This document shows, piece by piece, positions 26,259 to 34,721 of a DNA stretch of 64,000 nt. Every line of letters begins with the position of its first letter. The first letter of the stretch is position 1. Below the pieces are notes generated by a model that saw only the letters and a list, made by a program, of their open reading frames with translations, had not been told where the DNA came from and did no database searches. The DNA is taken from contig NZ_LBMG01000021.1 in NCBI RefSeq assembly GCF_001005315.1, positions 1 to 64,000 of the forward strand, written 5' to 3'. Source of the stretch: Kordia jejudonensis. Its GTDB lineage: Bacteria > Bacteroidota > Bacteroidia > Flavobacteriales > Flavobacteriaceae. Position numbers and translations under genes: made by a program.

Positions 26259-27983
26259 TTATGCGTTGGGTAAAACTATAGTAATGGTAGCACCAATAGT
26301 TTTATTGTTAGTCATCCGTAATTCACCGTTGTTCTTTGTTGCCAATGTGGTGCACAACAACAAGCCGAGTCCGACACCTTTGGCGCGATCAATATTTGAA
26401 ATAGTAATTTCTTTTAAATTAGAAATTAAATTGAGTTGTTCTTGAGAAAAACCAATTCCAGTATCTTTAATTGTAATGTGGGAATGCAATTCAGTCTGCG
26501 AAGTATGAATCTCAATCGTTCCAGCTTCTGGAGTGTATTTAATGGCATTATCAATTAAATTTCGCAAAATAATTTTTAACGATTCTCTATCAAAATTTGC
26601 CATAATCGTGTTGTCAATAGCAATAGTAAGTACAATATTTTTTGCTGCAGCTAAACTTTCAAAATCAAATATAACTTGAGTAATTATGGGTTGCAACGAA
26701 CTCACTTTTGGTTGAAATAACAATTGTTTTCGCTGTTCCAACGACCAATGCAAAATATTGGTTAGCAAGCCATACATACTTTCTGAGATATTTGTGGAAG
26801 TTTCAATCGTTGCTTGAAGACTTTCAAAATCCTGCGCAACTACTTGTTGCTGTAATTTATGATGTTGTTTTCGCAATGCATTTACAGGAGAACGCAAATC
26901 GTGCGAAACTACCGAGAACAGATAATCTTTCGTAGTGTTCAATTCGTTCAAAGCTTTCTTTTGGTCGTTAATTATTTTTGTTGCTTTTATTTTTTCACGA
27001 TACAAATACGTTCCTGCTCCAAGTAAAATCAATAAAAAAATGGAGGAATATATAAAACCATTTCGTTCCGCTATTTTTACATTATTATACGCTTCTAGAA
27101 TACGAAAATCTTTATCTTTTTCAAGAATAGCAATCTGTTTTTCAGATTGAACAGTGTTCCAAATTTTATTTTGATTATTTACTGAATCATTCCATTGTTC
27201 AAATTCTTTTCTATAACTTAAAGCGTTTGCATATTGTTTTTTATTCTCTTCAACAATTGACATGTTAAGTGCGGTAGTGGCTTTCACATTGAAACTAGAA
27301 ACATACTTTGAAAGTTGGTATGCTTTTTCAAAATATGGAATCGCTTTTTCATCCTTATATTGTTCGTAATACAAATTTGCTAAATCTCCATAAGAACTAA
27401 CCAAATTTATGGTGTCGTTAGCTGTTTCATGCATTTTTGTACTTTTTAACAAATAATATTCGGCTTTATCAAACTGTTGCAAGTGTAAATAGCAAAGTCC
27501 GATATTATGTTCCACACGACTTTTTTCAAGAAATAAATCTTGATCAGTTTTTAAATGTTCCACACTTTTATAATAGGCAATAGCTTTTTCAAACTTATGC
27601 TGTTCCAATGCATTTCCACCTAAAAACGCTTTTGAATGGTAATAAAAGTAAAAGTCAGGCGTGATTTTTAAAAAAGATTGCTCAGCCTGCTCAAATAACT
27701 TCTTTTCTTGAAAACTATATCCTCTAAAAAAATGGCAATAATTTGTCAATTCAGGATCATTATTTTTGAGCACTAATTGTTTGGCTGTATACACAAGTGT
27801 TGAATCCCATTTTTCTTGCAAAAAAGAAGATCGCGCTTCATTAAAATAGGTGTCTTTCTCAAAACGGGCACTTTTTTCTACAATTTTTTTTCTAAACAAT
27901 GTATGATCTACTTTCTGTTGAGAAAAAACAAAAAAGGGAATACAAACAAACAAAAGAAGAAATATACCTCGAAAATACGTCAT
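26259..27983 (-). CDS. TPR-containing sensor histidine kinase
   Basis: A 574-residue kinase with a signal peptide (about 1-21), a periplasmic TPR region (about 55-265), a coiled stretch, one transmembrane helix (about 311-328) and a cytoplasmic kinase core. His361 lies in the H box (SVVSHDLRSP); the N box LRNLIDNAIKYTP, G1 DTGIGF and G2 GVGLGL follow. TPR sensors of this form are common in flavobacteria; the signal is unknown. It forms a two-component pair with the LytTR regulator 6 bp downstream. Confidence 0.93.
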   Translation of the reverse strand: MTYFRGIFLLLFVCIPFFVFSQQKVDHTLFRKKIVEKSARFEKDTYFNEARSSFLQEKWDSTLVYTAKQLVLKNNDPELTNYCHFFRGYSFQEKKLFEQAEQSFLKITPDFYFYYHSKAFLGGNALEQHKFEKAIAYYKSVEHLKTDQDLFLEKSRVEHNIGLCYLHLQQFDKAEYYLLKSTKMHETANDTINLVSSYGDLANLYYEQYKDEKAIPYFEKAYQLSKYVSSFNVKATTALNMSIVEENKKQYANALSYRKEFEQWNDSVNNQNKIWNTVQSEKQIAILEKDKDFRILEAYNNVKIAERNGFIYSSIFLLILLGAGTYLYREKIKATKIINDQKKALNELNTTKDYLFSVVSHDLRSPVNALRKQHHKLQQQVVAQDFESLQATIETSTNISESMYGLLTNILHWSLEQRKQLLFQPKVSSLQPIITQVIFDFESLAAAKNIVLTIAIDNTIMANFDRESLKIILRNLIDNAIKYTPEAGTIEIHTSQTELHSHITIKDTGIGFSQEQLNLISNLKEITISNIDRAKGVGLGLLLCTTLATKNNGELRMTNNKTIGATITIVLPNA

Positions 27984-28025
27984 GAAAACGTTGGCTTTTA
28001 TACTATCTTAAACAAACAAAAAAGG

Positions 28026-28547
28026 CTATCCTGGTCGCTGAACTGTAGTAACAGTACCTCTGGAAGTTTTCGGATTTGTTCTAATTAAAAACACCTCTAC
28101 GGAATCAAAGTCAATGAGATCCAAGGATTTATCATCTAGTTTGATTGAATCAGAAGGAAAAACGATATCAAATTCAAAACAATTATACATGTTACTATCC
28201 AAATCTGTAGGAGTACTATTTGGTGTAAATTGTATATAAATATTTAGCTGGTAACTTCCTAAAGGATTAAAAGTAACTTGATAGGTAAGTTCGAAACTTG
28301 TTTCTTCAACTTCTCTATTTCTTCTTACAAAGCAAAAACTCTTAACTTTTAGATGCGTAGTATCATGATGAAAGGCAAAGCAAGTGGCTGGAACAAGAGT
28401 ACTGAGTTCTAAATTGACATCATTTGTAGGAAGATTTAAATTTAATTTTATAGTGGAATCATTTTTATTGACATCATAGTAAATTGTACTATCATCAATC
28501 TTTTCTTCAGAAATTTTAGTTCCTGGAACAATAAGTGGGCTGGACAT
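28026..28547 (-). CDS. Unknown protein, beta-rich
   Basis: A 173-residue protein without signal peptide or membrane helix and without a recognised family. It is S/T/D/N-rich with many short strands (TIKLNLNLP, FELTYQVTFNPLGSYQLNIYIQF). Three cysteines are scattered. It precedes the histidine kinase gene on the same strand by 43 bp, so cotranscription is possible but unproven. The ATG at 28547 is the only good start. Confidence 0.65.
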   Translation of the reverse strand: MSSPLIVPGTKISEEKIDDSTIYYDVNKNDSTIKLNLNLPTNDVNLELSTLVPATCFAFHHDTTHLKVKSFCFVRRNREVEETSFELTYQVTFNPLGSYQLNIYIQFTPNSTPTDLDSNMYNCFEFDIVFPSDSIKLDDKSLDLIDFDSVEVFLIRTNPKTSRGTVTTVQRPG

Positions 28548-28734
28548 AGTTATGGTAGTTGTTTTGTATTAAAACGAATGAATTGAATACGTTTTTTCTT
28601 ATATAAAACTATCGATTATTTATTCGAAATCCAAAATAAAATTATAATCATGTAAGAGATTATTATTACAGAAGTGTATTATTTTGCTTCCTTTCCACCT
28701 TTTTCTTCCTTTTATACCAACATGAATATATCAA

Positions 28735-28766
28735 CAAAAAACCACATCAAAATTGATGCGGTTTTT
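28735..28766 (-). terminator. Terminator after the 1570-residue surface protein
   Basis: AAAAACC-CATCAA / TTGATG-GGTTTTT pair with one mismatch; the minus strand has a T run after the stem. It lies 26 bp beyond the stop at 28792. Confidence 0.75.
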
Positions 28767-28791
28767 ACATTAAAATAGGTTGAGGTTAGTT

Positions 28792-31700
28792 TTAATTTTC
28801 TGGTAGTTGTTCTATAATTTGATACGTGCTAAAGTTTAAAAAGTTTCCTGGATGTGCCAATACGTTTTGCAAAATGAAAGGTGTATCAGGATTGGTGCCC
28901 GAATATTGAGCATTTCCATCCATGTCTGTATCCGCATTTGAATAGCTGTTGACGATAAATGTTGGAAAGTTTAAAAAGTTTCCTGAGTCATTCAGTACGA
29001 TTGATAAAATACTTGGTGAATCTGGATCAGTTCCAGAATATTGTACGATATGATCTCCATTTGCATTTCCAGCCCATAAGCCAATAATATCTGTGGGCGT
29101 ATCCGCAGGTATTTGTGCATTGGTGCCAAAGGTTTGTGTAGTTGGATTAGAAAAGTTTATAGAAGTTGACGTGTAATCCATTGGTAAAGTATTCGCAGAC
29201 ATGACTCCTAAATGATTTCGATGTTTAACTACTACATAATAATCTCCTATCGAAGCGTTCATTAATAATTCGCCTTCGCCATCTACATCTACAATATCGC
29301 CGTCTCGCTGTAAGAGTGCCGACTGTGAAGTGATCACATTGGTATTGTCGGTTGCATCGCGCAATTCTACCCAAACCCAGTCTACAATAGCATCATTTCC
29401 AACAGTGTTAAATACACTTGCATCACACGTTAGCATATCTGCGTACGGACTTGTGATTGGAATCAATCCTGCGACACGCAAATCATCTCTCATTAATGTT
29501 TCTTCTCCAGTATTTGGATTTATATACGCGCCTTGCAAATATACTTTTGGCGATAGTAGCACTGGACAATTTCCTTGCCCACCATCATCAAACGTCCAAT
29601 TAAAGTTCATTTCAATATCGGCACGTGCTTGCGTTCCATAACAATAGGCTGAATTTCCAACTGAAAAATAGACATCATCTTTCAAGGTTAACTGACTCCA
29701 AGCCATCAACAACGCATCATAATTTTCGGTAGATAGATTACCACCTTGAAACATAAAAAGCATATCTGATACCATAGATACATTCCATTGACTGATATCT
29801 TTATCAAACGTTGTATTTTGAAACATGCCACGCATAGTAAGTACATTACTTACATTCCATCCGCCAATATCTTGGTCAAAAAATAGATTGCTTTTAAACA
29901 TTTCAAGCATATTCTTAACGTTTCCAGTATTCCATCCGCTGATATCCTGATTAAAAGGACATCCAAAAAATAGTTGTCCCATAAATTCAATTGTACTCGT
30001 ATCCCACATAGAAATATCTTGATCAAAAGGTGTTCCTCTAAACATGCTTTGAATAGATTCAACACCGATCAAGTCCCAATTACTTAATGGTTGATTAAAA
30101 GGTGAGTTAGAAAACATACTGCTCATATCCTTTGCACTGTCTATGTTCCAATTGTTTAGTGGTTGATTGAAACCAGAAACTGAAAACATACCACGAAATC
30201 TTTGTACAGAACTTACATTCCAATCATTAATATCTTGATTAAATGCAGTACAACCTGAAAACGCAAATCCCATGTCGAATACGTTTGTTAAATTAGGAGT
30301 GTCTATACTATTTTCAACTAAATTGATACAGCCAGAGAAAGCTCTGTCAAAGTTTTTCCAAGCAATCGTTCCCCATTGTTCTATGGAAAGTATTTTTTCA
30401 TTGTCGCCTCCTCCGTTAAAAAGAATGGCAGGAAATGTTCCGCGAATAGCAACTGTGTATGTTCCAGCAGAAGCGTAGGTATGTGTAATATCTCCTGTAA
30501 CACCAAAATCATCAAATGTACCATCATTTTCCCAGTCGATATCGTAGTTATAAGTGAATCCACCACGTGTCGGAATGGTGATTTGATTGTCATTGGAACT
30601 TCCTGTATTATCCGTTTTCCAAGTCGTCACAAAATAAGTAACCGTCACGGTATTTTGTTGCTCATACGCTCCTATATCAACGGTAGTTTCTACAATTCTA
30701 GGTTGTCCTGTGATGTCTGTAGGTAATGTTGCAAACGTATTGTTTCCTGCTTGGTGCAAAACGCTGTTATACAAACCAACCAGACCGTCATCGGCAGTTC
30801 GTAATATATTGTCAGCGCCATCTATGTCTGAACTATTTACAAACGGATCAACGGTGAGATGCGTAAATCCTGCTGGAGAACCGTATTCCGTTGGATTTTG
30901 ACTCGTGTAATTATTGGAACCTTGGACATTACCGCCGCTTGTAAATGAAAAGTCAAACGGTTGCCCAAATGTGACGCAGTTGTTGAATGTCGGTATGGAT
31001 GAAAAATTTGAAATTACATGCGGATTAGAACTATTTGTACTAACATTATTATAAAAAGTAGCATTGTTATAAATTGGCGTCGCTTGAAAATGAGAAATAG
31101 CACCACTATTAAAACTCGTATTGTTTGCTATGAGTAGATTATTAAATACTGGACTGGAAAATCCAAGGAAACTCATTGCGCCTCCATCAGAAGCTGTGCT
31201 ATTATGAATTAATACGATGTTATTGGCAGTAATATTAGAAGTGTCGTTATACATACCACCACCAGTTATTGATTGATTGTTTTGAATGATTAAATTCTCG
31301 TAAGTAGTCGCCGTATTTTTGTTGATGATTCCTCCACCAGCAAAAACCTCTATCGTTTGTCCTTCAGCTGTAATTCCTGAGAATGTAGTGCCTCCAACGC
31401 CATTTTCTACACTAAAGCCATCTAAAATTGTTGTGTTTGCGTCATTGAGAGAGGAAACCACATGATAGGTATTATCACTCATATCTCCTTGTACGCCGAT
31501 ATCACCTGATAAAATGGTTGGATTGTTTATGAAATCGCGTTCAGAGAGTGTAGTTTCTGTTCCTGTAAAACCGCCGTACATTTTTGTGCCATCTACCAAA
31601 TGAAACGTGAAGTCTCTATCGGTCAATGTTCCTGAAGTTACGTCTCTTGGATGTGCCGAAGGATAATAGGTTCCTTGTGCTACCCAAATTTCAGGAATGG

Positions 31701-33504
31701 TACAATTATTTGACAAATCAATCGCATCTTGAAGTGACGTAAAGGCATCTGTCCAGCTTTCCCCTGTATTTGCTCCCGTAGCATTTGTATTTACATAGAT
31801 GCGCGAACTTGAAAAACTACATCCAACAGTAAGTGTAAAAACAGTTGCTCCATAATCTACATTCCACTGTTGTCCAAATGGCAATGCTGGTAAGTTTACG
31901 TTAGAAAATGTATTGAGATGATCCGTGTATGTAAACAAAGTAAATGTTTCGCCATAAGATGGTGTAGTTCCAAATGGTAAATTCACGTTCAATGTTCCTG
32001 CAATTACAAAAAATCCAGCAATATCAATTCGGTCATTTACAAAACCAGTTGCCGTTCCGCTAATATCGATGTCAAATGTAGTGGTGCTATTGGTTGTTAG
32101 ATCGTTTTGATACGAATATGTTGCAAAAGTATTGGTATCTGTTCCTGGCGAAATCGTTCCATTATTAGTAGAATTTTGAAAATGAGTTCCTGTTCCCGTA
32201 AGTGTTCCAGTCGGTTCAAAATTCATGAGAGAAGTTTCTTGAATGGTCGCTTCATTATGAATCGTTCCAAAATTGTTGAATGTGGCTGAATTTGTCAAAT
32301 TTCCCGCACCTGTAATGTTGATGGTTGCGTTGGCTTCATTGGTAAACGCTGCGGAATTGGTCAATACATTATTCAAATTTAATTCGGCTGTCAGCTTATT
32401 TTCAAACACGTTGTTTTGGTTAATTAGATTGTTTACATTAAAACGACCTTGATTGTCAATAATTCCATTATTCGTAATTATCGCATTTGACGTGAGTCCG
32501 AAAGTTGGATTACTATTATCATTTAAAATGTCAAGTTCGCCAGAAGCGGAATTCGTAAAGTTGACGCCGCCACCAAATGACGCAGCTCCGTAAATACTCA
32601 GATTATTATTGTTATCAAAAGTAGAAGTTCCCGAAACTTGAAAGGTAGCACCTGCATTTTGTGTCATCGGTGCATTGTTGGTGATTGTTACTGTATTTGC
32701 AGTAAATGAGGCGCCGTCATTAAATATCATTGAACTAGTAGTATTCTCTAATGAACTACCAGTATTCATGTTTAATTGACTTCCTGCATAATTTATCCAA
32801 TTACCATTGTTCTTCCATACAGCATTATTTGAAAATGTCATGGAACCATAATTATGAATTGTACCCCTAACACTAACTGAGGTTAGAATGTTAAAGTTGT
32901 TATTATTTATCCAAGTCCCATAGTTGGTATAGACATTTTGATCAAGACCCACAGAGCCTGTGCTGGCAATTCGCGCGAAATTGTTTATGACACCTGTTGT
33001 GTTATTGATGAGTCTGGCATTAGCACCATTCATGTTAAATCGACAAGCATTTCCACCATTTAAATTCAAAGTTCCATTATTAGTGAATAGTCCTTGGTTA
33101 CCTACAATTAATTCATTTGCGTTCAATGTTCCGTTGTTGGTAAATCTTCCACTAATACTAGTAAAAACTCTTGAGTTTGTAAAGGTCATGGAGGTGTTTG
33201 TACCTATAATCCAATGTCCACTAATACCATGATCTATTAAGCCAGAAGACGGATGAACCCAAAAGGCTCCTGAAGCAAACGTAAGTGTCACGTTAGCACT
33301 CACAGAAAGTTCCTGATCTAGCGTCACGGTTCCTCCGTTTCCTGTTACAATAGCGTTTGCGGTAATCGTGGTTCCTGGATACGACGGACTCCAATTGGCA
33401 GTATTCGACCAGTTCCCAGAGCCGTTGTATGTGTATGTTGTTTGAGCGTTTACTGTGAAAGCTATTGTAAACAAAAAGAATGCAAGTAATTTTGTCTTCA
33501 TCAT
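28792..33504 (-). CDS. Large multidomain surface protein: beta-helix, PKD-like, BspA repeats, dockerin-like tail
   Basis: A 1570-residue secreted protein with a signal peptide (about 1-21, ending VNAQ). Residues about 60-470 are N/T/F-rich repeats (FTNNGTLN, FNNFGTIHN) typical of a parallel beta-helix. About 565-930 is a second beta-helix of the choice-of-anchor type, opening YVNTNATGANTGESWTDAF. About 975-1060 is PKD-like (YDIDWENDGTFDD, HTYASAGTYTVAIRG). About 1085-1260 holds BspA/DUF285 repeats (FNQDINDWNVSSV, FDQDIGGWNVSNV). The end has two dockerin-like segments (NANGDHIVQYSGTDPDSP, DMDGNAQYSGTNPDTP). No obvious type A sorting motif is seen. Probably an adhesin or cell-surface binding protein. 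Confidence 0.88.
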   Translation of the reverse strand: MMKTKLLAFFLFTIAFTVNAQTTYTYNGSGNWSNTANWSPSYPGTTITANAIVTGNGGTVTLDQELSVSANVTLTFASGAFWVHPSSGLIDHGISGHWIIGTNTSMTFTNSRVFTSISGRFTNNGTLNANELIVGNQGLFTNNGTLNLNGGNACRFNMNGANARLINNTTGVINNFARIASTGSVGLDQNVYTNYGTWINNNNFNILTSVSVRGTIHNYGSMTFSNNAVWKNNGNWINYAGSQLNMNTGSSLENTTSSMIFNDGASFTANTVTITNNAPMTQNAGATFQVSGTSTFDNNNNLSIYGAASFGGGVNFTNSASGELDILNDNSNPTFGLTSNAIITNNGIIDNQGRFNVNNLINQNNVFENKLTAELNLNNVLTNSAAFTNEANATINITGAGNLTNSATFNNFGTIHNEATIQETSLMNFEPTGTLTGTGTHFQNSTNNGTISPGTDTNTFATYSYQNDLTTNSTTTFDIDISGTATGFVNDRIDIAGFFVIAGTLNVNLPFGTTPSYGETFTLFTYTDHLNTFSNVNLPALPFGQQWNVDYGATVFTLTVGCSFSSSRIYVNTNATGANTGESWTDAFTSLQDAIDLSNNCTIPEIWVAQGTYYPSAHPRDVTSGTLTDRDFTFHLVDGTKMYGGFTGTETTLSERDFINNPTILSGDIGVQGDMSDNTYHVVSSLNDANTTILDGFSVENGVGGTTFSGITAEGQTIEVFAGGGIINKNTATTYENLIIQNNQSITGGGMYNDTSNITANNIVLIHNSTASDGGAMSFLGFSSPVFNNLLIANNTSFNSGAISHFQATPIYNNATFYNNVSTNSSNPHVISNFSSIPTFNNCVTFGQPFDFSFTSGGNVQGSNNYTSQNPTEYGSPAGFTHLTVDPFVNSSDIDGADNILRTADDGLVGLYNSVLHQAGNNTFATLPTDITGQPRIVETTVDIGAYEQQNTVTVTYFVTTWKTDNTGSSNDNQITIPTRGGFTYNYDIDWENDGTFDDFGVTGDITHTYASAGTYTVAIRGTFPAILFNGGGDNEKILSIEQWGTIAWKNFDRAFSGCINLVENSIDTPNLTNVFDMGFAFSGCTAFNQDINDWNVSSVQRFRGMFSVSGFNQPLNNWNIDSAKDMSSMFSNSPFNQPLSNWDLIGVESIQSMFRGTPFDQDISMWDTSTIEFMGQLFFGCPFNQDISGWNTGNVKNMLEMFKSNLFFDQDIGGWNVSNVLTMRGMFQNTTFDKDISQWNVSMVSDMLFMFQGGNLSTENYDALLMAWSQLTLKDDVYFSVGNSAYCYGTQARADIEMNFNWTFDDGGQGNCPVLLSPKVYLQGAYINPNTGEETLMRDDLRVAGLIPITSPYADMLTCDASVFNTVGNDAIVDWVWVELRDATDNTNVITSQSALLQRDGDIVDVDGEGELLMNASIGDYYVVVKHRNHLGVMSANTLPMDYTSTSINFSNPTTQTFGTNAQIPADTPTDIIGLWAGNANGDHIVQYSGTDPDSPSILSIVLNDSGNFLNFPTFIVNSYSNADTDMDGNAQYSGTNPDTPFILQNVLAHPGNFLNFSTYQIIEQLPEN

Positions 33505-33828
33505 ATTGAAATTTTAGCGCACCCAAACCCAAGTATCTGAATTTAGGTGATTTAGGGGAATCAACTTTATGTTGCAAAATATTCAATATGTGTTTGGTAA
33601 TCAATGCGTAGAATATGCAAAAAATACGTAGGGGTACGTACGCTTCGCTTTGCTCAATTCAATGATTAAAAAATTCAATGATTCAAGGTTTTAGCTTGTT
33701 TATTTTATCGCTTCGTTTTTAGTCATCGCTTCGCATTTGGACTCGCTTTGCTTTGGACTTGGTTTTGCCTTTTGGTATTTTAGTAGGTAAGTGTTTTAGG
33801 ATTTGTCATTCTTAATTTTGCTAATTTT

Positions 33829-33985
33829 TGTCATTCCTGCGAAGGCAGGAATCCACTTGGATTGTATTTTTTGTCACGAATACACGAATTTTTATGTGAA
33901 CTAAAATGTCATTGAAGTTAACATTTATGACTGCGAGTAATGAACTAGAAATTACATGTAGATTCCTGCCTACACAGGAATGACA
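33829..33985. repeat. Inverted pair of REP-like palindromes
   Basis: The 25-bp sequence at 33829-33853 contains ATTCCTGC-GAAG-GCAGGAAT. Its near-exact reverse complement is at 33961-33985, differing at two bases. The pair faces inward over a 107-bp AT-rich core. This arrangement is like paired REP elements or a small MITE. Confidence 0.8.
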
Positions 33986-34033
33986 TTGTACTCATAGCAA
34001 CCAACGAAATTAACAATGTAAAAATATCTTCGA

Positions 34034-34082
34034 ATAAACAAATAAACAAATACACGAATAACGAACACCCAACACCCAACAA
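34034..34082. repeat. Degenerate heptamer tract
   Basis: Successive AATAAAC, AATACAC, GAATAAC, GAACACC, CAACACC and CAACAAC units, mostly of 7 bp, end at the stop of the NarL-type regulator. The units are those found near ftsW and at the window start. Confidence 0.75.
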
Positions 34083-34721
34083 CTACAACGACAATACCAA
34101 CTCCAAATGCTGTTGCACCCAAACAGTCAGCGCATCACTACTCGACGGAATGTCCAATTTTGATAAAATGTTGGCACGATGTTTTTGTACCGTTCGAACG
34201 GAAATTAATAATGTTTCCGAAATTTCACTCGAAGATTTTCCTTGTGCGATGAGTCGGATAATAGTACGCTCCGAAGGTGATAAAAATTGTAATTTTTTAA
34301 GTTCAGGAGATATTTTAGTGTCAAAAATATTATTGAATGTAGCACTAAAATACGTTTCGCCATTTTCAACTGCTTCAATACACTTTTTAATTTCTTCAAA
34401 CGCTTCATCTTTTAACAAATATCCCGAAATGTTGAGGTTTTTTGCTTTGTAAATGAAACGTGCTTCTTTGTGTGATGTGAGTAAGATGAATTTGGTTTTC
34501 AAAGATAATTCCTTGGATTTTTTGATCACTTCAAAACCATTTAAAATAGGCATTTCGATGTCTAAAATTGCGATATCTGCTTCGTTTTTCACAATGGATT
34601 CCAACGCTTCAGCACCATTTTTGGCGGCAGCAACAACATTATAATCGTGCGCCAACAATTCTTCGTGTAAGCCTTTTAATAACATCGGATGATCGTCTGC
34701 AATGATGATTTTAGTGTTCAT
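34083..34721 (-). CDS. NarL/FixJ-type response regulator
   Basis: A 212-residue regulator. The receiver has D9/D10, phosphoacceptor Asp54 (ILDIEMP), Thr82 and a lysine in YLLKDE. The C-terminal LuxR/GerE helix-turn-helix spans about 143-205 (LSPSERTIIRLIAQGKSSSEISETL, VRTVQKHRANILSKL). Its start overlaps the 3' end of the beta-propeller histidine kinase gene by 11 bp, making that kinase the partner. Confidence 0.94.
   Translation of the reverse strand: MNTKIIIADDHPMLLKGLHEELLAHDYNVVAAAKNGAEALESIVKNEADIAILDIEMPILNGFEVIKKSKELSLKTKFILLTSHKEARFIYKAKNLNISGYLLKDEAFEEIKKCIEAVENGETYFSATFNNIFDTKISPELKKLQFLSPSERTIIRLIAQGKSSSEISETLLISVRTVQKHRANILSKLDIPSSSDALTVWVQQHLELVLSL

Larger units (their letters stand above)
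33505..34082. other. Gene-free region with inverted and simple repeats
   Basis: The 578-bp gap holds short direct repeats (ATTCAATGATT twice at 33659-33685), a pair of inverted palindromic elements (33829-33985, listed separately) and a 7/8-mer A-rich tract (34034-34082). No reading frame is convincing. Confidence 0.7.
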
